Source: Unio delphinus (lineage: Eukaryota; Mollusca; Bivalvia; Unionida; Unionidae). From it: DNA of 64,000 nucleotides. Position 1 is the first letter of the stretch, and the number at the start of each line of letters is the position of its first letter. The translations under genes were made by a program, and so were the position numbers. Where the stretch lies: assembly GCA_029339505.1 (NCBI GenBank), contig JAQISU010000070.1, forward strand, positions 3,651,501 through 3,715,500, written 5' to 3'. Below, one piece after another: positions 37,669 to 50,948 of this stretch. The notes under the pieces were generated by a model. The model worked only from the letters and a program-made list of their open reading frames with translations, did no database searches and was not told the origin of the DNA.

Positions 37669-38087
37669 TTTTTTTTTTTTTTTCTTTTTTTTTTTATAGT
37701 TTAACGCCATTTGTCAGCACAATATAGGCTATACATGGCTGCCAGTATTAATGGCAGAAGAATAATCCGCGGAAAACCCCGGAAAGAACCACCGACCCAC
37801 GAGAAGCTACTGGCGAGCTTTCTCATATACCCACCAGGCCCGCATCTAGGAAATTCTGAGCCCCAGGCAGCTGACAGAGTTCGGGCCCCTTTCGTGTTTC
37901 AAATATGTGCGTATATGTGCATATCTAGCTCGGGCCCCTGACAAGTGCCATGATTGCCCCCCCCCCCCCAAGGTGCGGGCCTGTACCCACAATGGCCGAA
38001 TCCGCGACTCGAACCCACGCAGACAGAGGTGAGATGGCAGTGATCCGTAACTGACAGCGCTTTAGACCACTCGGCCACCCGGGGTCC
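37669..38087 (-). mobile_element. tRNA-Ser/Leu-like SINE (family 2) inside LINE copy 1
   Basis: The minus strand reads CCCGGGTGGCCGAGTGGTCT (box A) and GGGTTCGAGTCGCGG (box B); it ends at the plus-strand poly-T near 37668-37696. It is flanked by CTATGACACTT / CTATGGCACCT. Absence of this segment from LINE copy 2 (around 51955) confirms the insertion. Confidence 0.85.
37835..37983. mobile_element. hAT-like MITE inside the SINE
   Basis: About 149 bp with inverted ends CAGGCCCGCATCT / AGGTGCGGGCCTG, flanked by TACCCAC direct repeats (37828-37834 and 37984-37990). It interrupts the SINE body, and includes a C13 run. Confidence 0.7.
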
Positions 38088-38451
38088 CTATGGCACCTGA
38101 GAGCAGCTGAGCGTATAGAACGAAGAGAACAGGTTCAATAACAGAGCCCTGTTGATAAACACACCATAGATCAACTAGTCTGCACTTTATTTCATTTGCA
38201 GTTACAATGTGTGTCCTGTTGACTAAGTAGGACTTGAACCACTCTAAGGCTGCATTCTGAAATAGATGTGCAGACTATTTGTTTAATTCAAACGAGACAC
38301 AAGTTGGGTTAGAACAACTTATTCTAAGATATTTAATATGAACGGGAGATTAGAAACAGGACAGTCGTTCTTTAAATCGTTATGGTCAAGTGTTGGTTTC
38401 TTCAGCAGTGGCTTTACGATGGAAATTTTTAAAAATGATGTGAATTCCCAA

Positions 38452-38454
<3 letters not shown>

Positions 38455-38516
<62 letters not shown>
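38455..38516. repeat. (GA)n microsatellite, first LINE-seeded expansion
   Basis: About 31 GA units directly after CCCAAGATGA in the LINE RT region. Confidence 0.95.
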
Positions 38517-38518
<2 letters not shown>

Positions 38519-38834
38519 AATAACGTCAGTCAGTGAAGTAAATATTGGGTCTAAGCAGTTAAGCAGCGGTGATGCTGGAATTGGATCAAGTTCACATGGA
38601 TTTGGTGCACTTTTCATCACGATTGTCTGAATTAAATCCATAGAGACAGGTTCAAATGCTGCTAATGGTTGTCGCTCAAAATCTTTATCAATCTTGTATG
38701 GTGACTAGTCAATTGAAAATTTGTTTTCAAGCGAATCTCTGATGGTTTGTACTAAATCGTTATGGTAAAGTATTGGCTTTTTCAGCAGAGGCTTTCCGAT
38801 GGCAAATTTTAAAAATGATGTGAATTCACAAGAT

Positions 38835-39053
<219 letters not shown>

Positions 39054-41039
39054 ATAACTTCAGTTAGTGAAGTACATATTGGGTCGAAGCACTCAAGCAG
39101 CAGTGATGTTGGAATCGAATCAAGTTCACATGACTTTGGTGCACTTTTCATCACGATTGTCAGGATAAATCCATAGAGACAGGTTCAAACGCTTCTAATG
39201 GTTGTCACTCAAATTCTGTAACATAATTGTATGGTGACGAGTCAATTGAAAATTTGTTGTCAAGCGAATCTCTAATGGTTTTACTATGTCACAGAAGAGA
39301 TTTGCAAATAATTTCAGAAGGTCTTCTGGAAAGAAGGCAGTTGAAAGTGGTGTACTTTTGTTTCTTGACATTTTTTAGTTCGTTAGTTATCTCGAAGAGC
39401 TCTTTGCAGCTGGAACTCTCCGTGATCTTAGTACTGTAGTGGGATTATTTGCCTAAACTGACTATGTTTTCGACGTTTTTCTTACCGACTTAATATATTT
39501 TTTTATGAATACTGTAGTGAATCTGGTGGAAAGCCAAAGCCTCTCTGCTTGACGGCGATGTCTTTTAGCAGTGCGAAGCTGGTCCATAACACTTCTATAC
39601 AATGGAGAACACTTTCATTTATTGATACTCTGCATTTGGTGGCTGGGGCATGTTTTTCAAGCAATGAACGCAGTCAGTTAACGAGTTGTTCTGCTGTAGG
39701 ACGTGAGTTGTTAGGTTTTCCTAGATGTTATGCATGAATTTGGTTATATTTATCATACGGAGGTCTATCTTAGTAGAAAATAAAGGTGGAGGGTTAAGGA
39801 CCGATACGTCTAGATGGCAAATAATGCAGAGGTGATTTGATGCAAGTTCGTGGGATACAGGGGTGGATTGCAGTTTATTATCATCTTGTCTATGAAGAAA
39901 CCGGTCTAAAATGTGACCACGTTTATTGGTGGGTTGGTTAACTGACTGTGAAAGATTGAAGACATGAATGGAATCTAGGAGTTTTGACATTTATGGGTTT
40001 CTATGACAGTCAAAGTGAAAGTTGAAATCTCCAAGAATAGTTAGGTTGCCACCAATCGAATTTCCATACCCCAGAAGATTCGAAAACTGCTCCAAGGATA
40101 TTCAGTCAGCTTGTTTTATCTATTAGGAGGAGGGCAGTAGAAACAGAACAAATAGAATGACATTTGTTCCAGTGTGAGTGTAGTTTGAACGAGTTCAAAC
40201 GATGTGTGCCAGAAATTGAAGGTTGTGTTGTACTTAAGACATTGTTATCATGGAATTCTTTGTGATAACAGCAATTCCACCTCCGCGAGAGTTGCGGGGG
40301 TGGGGAACGACTTGATGGAGCAAGAGGTGGGTGTTAAATCAGCGCACATGGGCTCATCGCCTGATGTTTTTAGCATTTTTTTCTGTCAGCAAGAAGACGT
40401 CGATATTCTGGTCGTTGATGAAATTAACTATTTATGTGCGCTTTTCTCGTGATCCTACTGATTTGGCGTTGAATAATGCAATCCGTTGTGGTATCTCTGG
40501 GACAGTTTACACATAGGTTGAAGATCTAAGATGAATTTGCACCAGATTATCAAAATTAACGGCCGAATGTTTAAATTGTTTATATGTAAAGGGCGAAAGG
40601 GAGATAACTGGAATTCTTCTTTTTTTTCTACGCCGGGCAGCTTTGAAACAATGTTTCTTTTGACGCTTCCGTTTACATTTACGTAATGATGAATGTAGTC
40701 CCAGTTCTTTTAATCTTGAGCATAATGTAGTAACAAGCGCCAAAGTGTGGTCATTTAATGCAATTAATGAGGGTCCATCATATCGTAAACGGGTTGACTG
40801 GCGATCACGTGATGTCGGTTTATTATAATGGATGGACGTCTTAATATTGAAATTACACAGCTGAGTAAAATTACAATTGTTCTCGTTTCCAAAACAAGGA
40901 GACCCAGAAACACCTACGAACTGAACAGCCAATGCATAATGAAACACAATAGTATAAACGAAGAGAGACAACAAGCACATATGTCATGAAAAAAACACAA
41001 AAACAGAAGAGCTGCGTCAAGAGGCCATCTTGCCGAAAG

Positions 41040-41235
41040 TCATGATGTTCAAGTCAATCACATTATGCTGACACCAGGCCGACCACTACTAACTCTAACC
41101 TCTTAATGAGTGACTAGAGAGGCAACTGTTTTTTAGTAAACGGTTTTTTTTCTTCTATTTCTTTTATGTTTTTGTATGACTTGGAGGCAGAGTTGGAATC
41201 CGCGACTTTCCACATCCGAGGCCATCGGAACGGTA
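41040..41235 (-). mobile_element. Truncated SINE family 1 copy
   Basis: It has the body motif CACCAGGCCGACCACTACTA and a degraded tRNA-like end (AATCCGCGACTTTCCACATC) in minus orientation. Confidence 0.65.
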
Positions 41236-41330
41236 ATGTGTGTATATGCATTTTAAACAAATTATTAGGTCTGAATTATTATTCTGTGCATATAATGAAG
41301 GTCTGTATTATTATTATTTGCATAATATGA

Positions 41331-41331
<1 letters not shown>

Positions 41332-41362
<31 letters not shown>

Positions 41363-41371
41363 AAGTTCAGC

Positions 41372-41459
<88 letters not shown>
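41332..41459. repeat. (ATT)n then (AT)n microsatellite
   Basis: ATT units to 41360 and AT units 41376-41458. Confidence 0.95.
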
Positions 41460-41460
<1 letters not shown>

Positions 41461-41534
41461 GAATGATCATTACATTCAGGTTAGGCCATTTGTCTTAAGA
41501 TTTTGTGTTGTTGTCGACAACAACTTAAAATAAG

Positions 41535-42051
41535 CACCCTGGGCTGTGAAATATTACCCTATTGGGCAACAGTAATAGTCTCTAGGGATGTTTAATATGT
41601 TCCAAATGTTAATTTTGTGGTACATCTCCATCTGGGACCTTTTCTACCTTTAAATCCAACTTTCCAGGACTAAATTCCAAAATGTTGCATACAAGCATCA
41701 TGCAACAACTTGGAATAACCCCAATAAGTTCAGTGGGACAACAATAACAAGATCCTTAGACCTTTAATATGTTCCAATTATTTATTTCTGCAGCAACTCC
41801 CATGGAGACTTTTCCTAGATTTACAATAGTATATAAAAAGATTTTTTAAAAAATTCTTCTCAAATTGGCATGTATGCATGACACAACATTTACTGAAAGT
41901 CACCCCCATAATTGTGAAATACAAGTCTATGGGTCAATAGTAATAGATACTTTGGACATTTAATATCTCCCTATTATTAATGTTATGCAACATCTCCCCT
42001 TTAGGTATCTCCTACCTTGAAAATAGTCTCTCTCTTTTTTGGAACCAAAAT

Positions 42052-42055
<4 letters not shown>
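41535..42055. repeat. Degenerate ~190-bp tandem repeats
   Basis: Three diverged units share TTTAATATGTTCC/TTTAATATCTCCC, a CAACATCTCC/CAGCAACTCC string and a ...CCTACCTT/CCTAGATTT motif. No gene. Confidence 0.45.

Positions 42056-42147
<92 letters not shown>
42056..42147. repeat. (AT)n microsatellite
   Basis: About 46 TA units. Confidence 0.95.
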
Positions 42148-42149
<2 letters not shown>

Positions 42150-42419
42150 GAAATTAGAAAGAAACAAAGAATACAAAATTCATCTAAGTTTAAACATAGT
42201 ATTATTTTATTAAATATTTTTACAAACATATTTCAAGCACAAATCTTTTTTGGAAACATTTAAATACAACTATTTTGTGAAACATATTCGAAGTAACGTT
42301 ATGTAAAAAGTGCCTTGAAAACGAAAATCAGATTAAATAAATATAAAGATTTTAACAAAATATATAAATCTATGAAAACTAATAGTGCTTAGAATTTACA
42401 AAAGTAAAGACGCCGATTT

Positions 42420-42580
42420 ATGGGTAATTCCAAGCTGTTGCGCGCAATTTCTCGAGAAATAGCTAATCCAAGTTGGGGCCAGCGACCATGCAATTTCTCT
42501 AGAAAGAGCGCAACAATTATAAATTCCAAGTTGTTGCCCGCAATTTCTCGAGAAATGGCTTATTCTAAGTTGTTGCCCAA
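42420..42580. repeat. ~60-bp repeats carrying the palindrome AATTTCTCGAGAAAT
   Basis: CAATTTCTCGAGAAATRGCT occurs at about 42447 and 42540, with a mutated copy at 42490 (CAATTTCTCTAGAAAGAGC); each is preceded by TTCCAAGYTGTTGC. Confidence 0.75.
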
Positions 42581-43769
42581 TATCCTCACGTCAAAATCGG
42601 CGAATAATTTTTACATTTTCTCCAATATGTTACAAACTGAACAAAGTTTGTCGAGCTGTTTTGAAAATTGAACCATTCTTAAATACAATTGGCTTAAGTC
42701 GGAAATTAGAAATCGCAACGAGAATAAACCATAATGGTTTGAACTACCGAGGGGTGCGGACTGGTGTCTTCCTTTGTGGTGTATTGTTTACAGGTTAGAC
42801 CCTAATTCATGGACGGATACTCCTAATTTGCTTTGTAACGTGGTTCATGTCGGTAGCGAATGATTTTTTTAAAAAAAATCAGGAAAAAGTGTCGAGAATT
42901 GGTATTCAACCAGTAGCACTTTTCTCAACTCGTATTGTAGTCCTACGTTTAAGACCTCGGCGCTGTTGTGGGCGTCAAGCACTAAAAGTTAAAACAAAAA
43001 TAACGTGCCATGTCTTACATTGAGGACTAATTGTATCAATTACATTTCATACCATGGACTTTGATTATCCAAGACATTTCTTACTTTTACTTTAGATCTT
43101 TGACTGACTACCCGCCTCCATTTATACATATATTCAAAATAACTCTGCATAAGACAAATCGTACTCGAGGTACTTCGTCCCCAAAATAGGTGACTAGTGT
43201 ACTTGACCGTAACATTTCGTATTAAAGGCAATTAAGTTTTTTATTTTCTTTTAAGGTATAAGAGGTAAAGAATTGTGACATGATATTAAAGACAAAAACG
43301 TTTATCCTTCTGAATTCCATTTGTATAGTTTAATTACCTAAAGAAAATAAATTTCCTCCTCAATTGCTTTAATTTTTTTTGTTTGCTTTCAGTACTCTTG
43401 CAGAATGCCATTGCAGTAGACAGTTGAAAAATTTATCTCAAGTTGGATTTACATTTACTTAATTTGAGTTATTTTAGTTTACCAATTATGTATATAAAAA
43501 TAACAATAAACTTAAATAATTAGACATAGTGTTCAATGCCATATACAACATCATTAAAGAAGAACTATTACAATTGCTATTTGTAGACTAACCAAAAAAA
43601 TGTATTAACTAAAATGGTACTTACAAGAACAATACTTTGTAATAAATCAATTCACGGTATCACAGCTTGTTACCACTTAGTTATGGAGTCAGAAAGTTGT
43701 CTGTGTAAGAATAATGCCGATACACAAGTCAAAATCAATGCTGCGCTATAAATGGGGGTCAGATTTCTA
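42581..43769. other. No gene recognised
   Basis: AT-rich single-copy-looking sequence with only short random frames. Confidence 0.5.
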
Positions 43770-43789
43770 ACACCATTGCATTTAATGCA

Positions 43790-44290
43790 CCCATAAAACA
43801 TTGAGAAGTGACAATAATGGCATTTAATGTAAAACATTGAGAAGTGACAATAATGGCATTTAATGTAAAACATTGAGAAGTGACAATAATGGCATTTAAT
43901 GTAAAACATTGAGAAGTGACAATAATGGCATTTAATGTAAAACATTGAGAAGTGACAAAAATGGCATTTAATGTAAAACATTGAGAAGTGACAATAATGG
44001 CATTTAATGTAAAACATTGAGAAGTGACAATAATGGCATTTAATGTAAAACATTGAGAAGTGACAATAATGGCATTTAATGTAAAACATTGAGAAGTGAC
44101 AATAATGGCATTTAATGTAAAACATTGAGAAGTGACAATAATGGCATTTAATGTAAAACATTGAGAAGTGACAATAATGGCATTTAATGTAAAACATTGA
44201 GAAGTGACAATAATGGCATTTAATGTAAAACATTGAGAAGTGATAAAAATGGCATTTAATGTAAAACATTGAGAATGAGAAGTGATAATA
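43790..44290. repeat. 36-bp minisatellite (about 14 units)
   Basis: The unit is AATAATGGCATTTAATGTAA plus AACATTGAGAAGTGAC. Because 36 is a multiple of three, the minus strand stays open in two frames as 12-residue peptide repeats; that is not evidence of a gene. Confidence 0.95.
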
Positions 44291-46954
44291 ATGGTATTTA
44301 ACATACAGGCGTAAACACTGAGCCAGGTATTGTGATCTCATATAAGAGGCCAGGCATGCACCACTGAATGTCCAATACAATTGGAGAAATTCAAGATGGC
44401 AGAAGTAATACAAAAATCCATTGGCAATAACATATCAAGTGTTGTGTTTTAAAGTGTTTCAGTTGAGTATGGTCTCTTTCAGCCATGTGATTAGGGAATT
44501 ATGGTTTTATATGTTAGCTTTACCTGGTCAATGTTCAAGACTGGTGATCTTAAAAGATATTTTTTTTAAAACACAACTCCTGGAACGTAACAATATTTTC
44601 CATTTTAGTTTAGTCATGTGCTGATATATTTTACTTCAGAAAGGATATTATTATATATCAGAGCTCTTGGAAATAGCTTAATTACGCGTATTTGGACGCA
44701 AATTTTTTATCTGGGACACAGAAAATCACTCACACAGGAGTCCTCTGTACACACGTTTTTTTGAGGGGGGGGCAGCTTTTTTTTGCTTTTTTCTTTTGCA
44801 AACAGGATAGTTTCGCGACACAATAAATATGTTCTAATCACTATGTAAAATGAGGCAATGCTTTTATTTGAGTTTGTTGCTGACTTTCTTTGAGCAAAAG
44901 TCGTCAGCTTGCTTTGATGATGGTGCATTTCTTATTGAAAGGCACTGCTAAAGGCTCTAGTTGAAGGACCAAACAAATACCGGTTTGTTATTGCCACGGC
45001 AACATCAGATAATTGTAGAACATTGGGACAGATTGGTTTTATTTGTTTAGTATATATCAGTGCTTCAAAGGTAATCAGTTTTCTTTGAAGTGTCGGCAAA
45101 ACAATTTTTTTCTTCCATCTGATTTTTTAAAAAAATTAGCGTCATCTGGTTGACTGTACTCATTTCACATTTCCACCTTCAGAGGTTTTGGATTTTAAAT
45201 AGTCAGTTGCACGTTTATTTTGATTATAATACAGCATACAGTAAAAAGACCAGATATCAGCATAGGATTATGATATAACAGTGCATTGATACATCCCAAG
45301 TTCACTGCTTCCTGTCATGGTGCCTTTGATTTTCTCTACTCAAAACACAAGACTACATACAGTTTTTATCAGCCAAAATTCATGTCGCCACAAATATCAC
45401 CAGATGGTATTTATTTTGTCACCAAAAAAGAAAACAGAATCGCAATTTTCTACAGTGGCGAAGCCCCGTGATCCAGTAATTGATTTCATTTCCGATTGTA
45501 GCAGTATAAATATTGCATGCGAACTCGAAACCAAGACACATCGAGACTTGGACAAAATGCCATTTGCAAATTTGGACAAGTATTTTGGGGTTAAATGAAA
45601 AAATGATGAAGATTTAATTGAGATTCAGAACTGTGCTTAAGTTACTAGAACTGATATAGTTTACTATTCTGCGCATGGCTTTGAAAATATGTAATGTTTA
45701 TGCATCAGGCTATGGAAATGAAATACAATACTTTGGAATCTTTCTGTCTGCATTTCAGCACAAAAATAATTAATTTTATTTTTTATACCAAAAAGGCACG
45801 TTATTGAATAATTACAAGAATGACGTATTGTTGTGCAAAATTACCAGTTACTCTGAATAAGCTGATACAGTTGTACATGTCATTATTGGGGGAATTAAAC
45901 TATATGGCAACCAACACTTCTTCTAATCTGCAAAGTTTAAAATTTTTTGGGATGGGAATGCAACTTTTGCTGGTGGGACTCCTATTTTTACCAAAATGGG
46001 AGTCCTGGACTCCTAGTTTTAAAATCCTAGCGAGACCTCTGTATATTCTGTTTACATATGACTTGAAATGTGTGACTGGTCAAATAGCCAAAAATATTTG
46101 AATTGTCACAAACACATGATACTGTACTTTCTTTAATTGATATTTTGTGACCAATGCAAATAAAAACTGGTGGCAGATCAGTTGGATATAACCAATTTAA
46201 TGCTACATGTATTTGTTTATTGCCAATCCAGTTTTCGTAATATCTCCACCATTTTGAAGTTAGCACTGGTTATGGCCATCAGTGGGTACATGCCTGGCCT
46301 CATGTGGAGCATCACGTGAGGTCAGGGTACAGATAGCTTGGTAACACTTTGCTGACCATACTTGATTGGGTTATTTCTTAATATAAACTTTAAATCTTTA
46401 TCAAAAACAATTTTAATTCATTGTGAAAGATGGACTCTTGGACATTGGTTTTCAGCAGTTCTGTTACACAATGAGACCTATGGTAACTCTTAGTTTGCTT
46501 TCATTCATCCAAAACTCTTCAGTGCTCTTTTGTCCGTGCTTCTATAAATAGTAATACCAACAGGCTAAGACAAGTCTAAAATCCAGGAAACATTGCATCA
46601 GAAGATGTAGATAATGCCAATTTATCATTACATTGCCGTTTTTAAATTATAAGTTTTTTCCCTTTTAATTTCATATATAATATATTAGTGCAGTTGTATT
46701 CCTGTGATATAGAAACATTTATTCTTTTTTTTTAAGATCCAGCTTCTGAAAATCTATGAACATGATATTTCTTTATCTTTGGTCATTTGATATAATTTTG
46801 CCCATCAAAAGTCAGAATAAGATCTCCATTTTTTTTACAAATTGGAGCAAGATAATATTGTTCAAGCACTCAGAACCACATTTTTTTCTTCTCAAACTCA
46901 GTTGCTCCAACAGAAATGTAAATGTTTTTTTTTAAAATTAGATCTATCTCTTTT
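44291..46954. other. No convincing gene; one weak coding-like stretch
   Basis: At 45286-45598 two phases look mildly protein-like (CHGAFDFLYSKHKTTYSFYQ; DLDKMPFANLDKYFGV), possibly a degenerate retrocopy or exon. There are no splice signals or homology I can name. The rest is AT-rich. Confidence 0.35.
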
Positions 46955-47197
46955 GGGGCCCAGAGTGGCAGAGTGGTCTTAAGTGGTGCCACTGTTATGG
47001 ATCATTGCCATCTCACCTCTGTCTCTGTGAGTTCAAGTCTCAGGCTTAACCAATGTTGGTATGTGAGAAAGCTTTCTGGTAGCTTCTTGTGTGTCAGTGA
47101 TTCTTTCCGAAGTTTTTCCAGGTTCTTCCTCTACCATTTTTACTGGCCGCCATGTGTAGCCGATCTTGTGCTGAAAAATGGCATTAAACCCTATTAC

Positions 47198-47205
<8 letters not shown>
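46955..47205 (+). mobile_element. tRNA-Ser/Leu-like SINE (family 2)
   Basis: Starts CCCAGAGTGGCAGAGTGGTC, box B-like GAGTTCAAGTCTC, body ending AAAAATGGCATTAAACCCTA, followed by an (AT)n tract. Confidence 0.8.

Positions 47206-47258
<53 letters not shown>
47206..47258. repeat. (AT)n microsatellite
   Basis: Follows the SINE tail directly. Confidence 0.95.
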
Positions 47259-47260
<2 letters not shown>

Positions 47261-47282
47261 ATTTGGTATATGTTTGTTTTAT

Positions 47283-47560
47283 ACCACTCTGGTGGCTAGA
47301 GTGTCTGCCTCGGATGCAGGCAGTCATGGGTTTGATGCCTGGCTGTCATACCAAAGACTTACAAAAATGGTACTAACAGCTGCCTCACTTGGCGCTCAGC
47401 ATTAAGAGATTAGTGTTATGACTGGTCAGCCTGGTGTTAGTAGATGCAACAGGGTTGGACATCATGCTACATGTCTGTGGCATGATGCCCCAGTGCTAGA
47501 CATCACTATGAACTGCCACAGTGCAGACATCATAGCGATATGACTTATTTGTTTTTAAAG
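47283..47560 (+). mobile_element. tRNA-derived SINE (family 1)
   Basis: GGTGGCTAGAGTGTCTGCCT (box A-like), GGGTTTGATGCC (box B-like), then the family body including TGGTACTAACAGCTGCCTCA and GACATCATAGCGATATGACT. Confidence 0.85.
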
Positions 47561-47835
47561 CTATGTTAAAAATTGAAATCACACATATACACATATATTG
47601 TTTTAATTTAGTAATGTTTGTCAGTTTTAAATTCTTTTTTATTTTTCATTCCATGCTTTTGTAATATAAATTTATTCACTAGAGATGATGATTTTTTTTA
47701 AAGCTATGTTAAAAATTGAAATCACACAGATAAACATATATTGTTTCAATATAGTAATGTTTTTCAGTTTTTAATTCTTTTTTATTTTTCATTACATGCT
47801 TTTGTAATATAAATTTATTCACTAGAGATGATGTT
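47556..47835. repeat. ~140-bp tandem duplication
   Basis: AAAGCTATGTTAAAAATTGA through TTCACTAGAGATGATG is present at ~47558-47690 and again at ~47700-47832 with few differences. Confidence 0.85.
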
Positions 47836-48681
47836 TTTTTAGAAAATCGGTTGGCCTGAATTATTCTTTGGTAAACAAGTAATGTTGACCTAGATCCTGA
47901 GATTGATTCAAGGTTAGTGGCAAGCATGTAAACAGGTTTAATTTTAATTTTAAAATGATTGGTTGTTGTCAAGGTCAAGATGGGACTAGTGAATTAAAAA
48001 GTAAACAACCTTTTATTCTTAAAGTAAGAATGATTGTTTTTCATCAGGGTCATGTTAGGAGAACATGATATAAATGATCACATGGCTCCTTTCCTCCTTT
48101 GTTTTATTGATTTTGCAATTTGGTGATTTTTTTTTTTAAAACTGCACTTTTAGAATTTGATATAATTTTTGTTTTAGTGAAATATATTTAGTTTTGGGGC
48201 TTTTACATCTGATGTTAGGTCATTGTGTTTTTCTAGTCAGTTTTTTAATCCATGGTAACTTCTCTTCAATTCTTTTGGATTTTAAAGGATTAATTCATAT
48301 ATTTGGAAATATTTGATGTGCTCATACATAAATACATGTATTAGACAAGACAATTTTTTTCTTCAGATTTCCAACACCGGACTATTAAATATTGTGTTTC
48401 TACAAGGAACTGTAGATGAGCACAAAACAGACTTCAGCATATAATCGTATTTTAGCTTCAACTTTCCAACAGGACTTAAACTTGAATCAATTAGAACATT
48501 TCATTGCTAGGACTTCTGCAATTTAATTCATAGATTATTTTTGGATTTGATTCTTAGAACTCTTAAGTTCATAAAATTTTTACACTCTTTTTCGATGGAA
48601 ATTAATTATTTGTAATTTTTTTTTACAAAGAATGTTGTTTTCACTTTTTCTTTGTTTCTGTTTTTTAGAGCCTCAACAGGT

Positions 48682-48685
<4 letters not shown>
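47836..48685. other. No gene recognised
   Basis: AT-rich sequence with many T runs; only short frames. Confidence 0.5.

Positions 48686-48736
<51 letters not shown>
48686..48736. repeat. (AT)n microsatellite
   Basis: Abuts the left end of the second Tigger-like element. Confidence 0.95.
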
Positions 48737-48739
<3 letters not shown>

Positions 48740-50337
48740 TGGAGTCTTGTTAATCTGGATACATTCATTCCCGGTGAATATATCTGGATTAATGAGTTTT
48801 TTCCGGATAATTGAATCATGCACATTTTTTATTTTAAGATATCACACCGTATATATGTACATGTATATGCTTGCTTTAAATGTAATGTACTGTATATTCA
48901 ATAATGGTAGAAATAAAGTAAATGAATACATCTATTAATTTGTGTTTATTTCACATTATTATAACATGTGCTTGTACGTCCATATACAGTAAATATAAGT
49001 TTAGACAACACATCAAAACACATCACACTAAGTACCTGTACATGTATGTACTGTACATGTATATACTGTACATGCATTTATCATGTCAATTTCCTGAAGA
49101 AATCTGTAACCTTTGTTTGCCTGGATTCTTTGGCAGATCTGTCTGCAATGATTATTGATAGTGGCCATATATTCTCAAGGGCTTCACTATTGTGCTTTAT
49201 GTCATCACTTGTGAATATTGCTGAAGTCTGCTCAAAATATGAAATTAATGTTGCTATACTGTCCTTGGCTTGGTTGATGGTAATGTCTCTTCCCTCTGGG
49301 TCGGTAGTGTCATCATCGTCTTCTTCATTATCATTGTCTGGAACCTCATCTTTAGATACCATGGTCAAAATGTCGTCATCATTGAGTTGTTGCCCTGTCT
49401 CTTCTTTTCGTCAATCCGTATGTATTCCTCGGAAGACATCTCAGCCTGGTTAAGAAGGGTTTTTATTAGATCTGTGAGCTCACTTAATGGCATGCCATCT
49501 CCATCATCAATTTCTTCGACAGTAGTGGTTAGTGTTGGTATGATCTGTGCATGTATAAAGCCGTTTAAGATTGTTGTTGGTGTCACTGAACCCGACGCTG
49601 TCATTACGGTATCTCTACTCGTCTACGCTTGCTTGATGGTGTCGCCATAATATATATAAGAATTACAATGAAAACAAACTGTTATCTCACAGTTAAATGC
49701 ATTATGGTAAACTAATAAAATGCAGTAATTTTTATAAGTCTTATTTTACAGCTGTTACAGTTGCTAATGATTGACGTTCCCATTTTATTCTAAATGAAGC
49801 CCTATACTGTACACAGCTTAAATCTGTCAACTGTATATGTACAGGCATCAATTAACTGTGATTGTTACATCCAATTGGTAAACAACAAAGAGGCTTAATG
49901 ACACTTTTAATTTATTTACCACATGTTATGTCAAAAAGTGTGGACGATTTGATCCCAGTGTGTTTATTTAATTATTAACACTCCGTCGGCATCTTGCTAA
50001 AACAGACATTGCTTATACAATCGCTGGTTACAATATGGTCATGCTACTTAGTTATTGATAGTGGCCATATCTTCTCAAGGGCTTCACTATTGTGTTTTAT
50101 GTATTATTCTACTGACTATATTTTCATATATAATTTTTTGAATTTTCTTTTTTTTGGACAGATTATTTCCAAATTATCGAGATAAGTTTTAATGTAATTT
50201 TACACTTTGGTGCCCAATTTTGATTTCTGGATCCGGAATGTGGATTTCTTGATTAACGGAGCAAATTAACGTTTAGGAGTTCCGTTCCCTTTGAATTATG
50301 TCCGGATAGCGAAGTTTCCGGATTAATGAGGCTTCAC

Positions 50338-50339
<2 letters not shown>
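48737..50339 (-). mobile_element. Second pogo/Tigger-like transposon, internally deleted
   Basis: The ends CAGTGGAGTCTTGTTAATCT and (reverse) CAGTGAAGCCTCATTAATCC are imperfect inverted repeats of the Tigger/jerky type. The minus strand at 49081-49604 encodes the C-terminal part of a jerky/Tigger-like transposase in two phases (STELTDLIKTLLNQAEMSSE-like helices; an Asp-rich DNDNEEDDDDTTDPEG; final TKVTDFFRKL). The DNA-binding and catalytic regions are missing. Flanks are simple repeats, so the TA duplication is not clean. Confidence 0.8.
49081..49604 (-). pseudogene. Tigger/jerky-like transposase C-terminus, one frameshift
   Basis: Two overlapping frames (49365-49604, then 49081-49368) form one C-terminal region: HAQIIPTLTTTVEEIDDGDG, an acidic linker and a helical end. 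A one-base shift near 49365 separates them. It is recognised by its position relative to the inverted repeats and by the acidic tail, not by a catalytic motif. Confidence 0.6.
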
Positions 50340-50373
<34 letters not shown>

Positions 50374-50374
50374 A
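50340..50374. repeat. (GT)n(AT)n microsatellite
   Basis: Simple repeat next to the Tigger-like element's right end. Confidence 0.9.
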
Positions 50375-50948
50375 AGATTATAAGATACTTGAAATATTAT
50401 GCTTAAGTTATCCTATAAGGCATACAACTAAATGGACTTTACTAGATTTTTTTTTTCTTCATTTTTTTCTAATATAACAAATTAGCATTTTCAACATCAT
50501 CACAGTTAATATGAACATCATGGAATTTTCCCAATTTTTTAGTTATAGAAAACCAAGCTGTGTTACCAACTGAAGGCAAGTGCTTATCTCATTTAAATAT
50601 CTCAGGCTGGTTAAAATGGTATGAATGCAGTTTCAGTCTATTGAGATATATCAAAGTTTGTGGCATGATGAATTCAGAATAGAAAATAATCCTCGTTTGC
50701 AATGTAGCTGTAAACTGTAATTACAAAATGTATTACTTTAATTAATTTTTCAAAATGGCTAAATTTCATTTCTTGCTATTAAAATCACTTCTCCAAATCT
50801 CTATACAGAATGCAAAAAAAGGTCTAACTGTCCATTAAAAGGATTATATATATTGATGGTGGTATGTGGCCAGTACCAGAAAATTTGGAGCAGGATGAGA
50901 AATAAGTTTGAATTGAATTTTGGTAGAACATTTTTAATGCAAGTTTCA

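Noticed and set aside
41240..42213. Ile-Tyr repeat proteins
   Set aside because: (AT)n microsatellites read in frame.
43670..44413. 247- and 181-residue open frames of 12-residue repeats
   Set aside because: They are produced by a 36-bp minisatellite whose period is a multiple of three; no start context or non-repeat protein signal.
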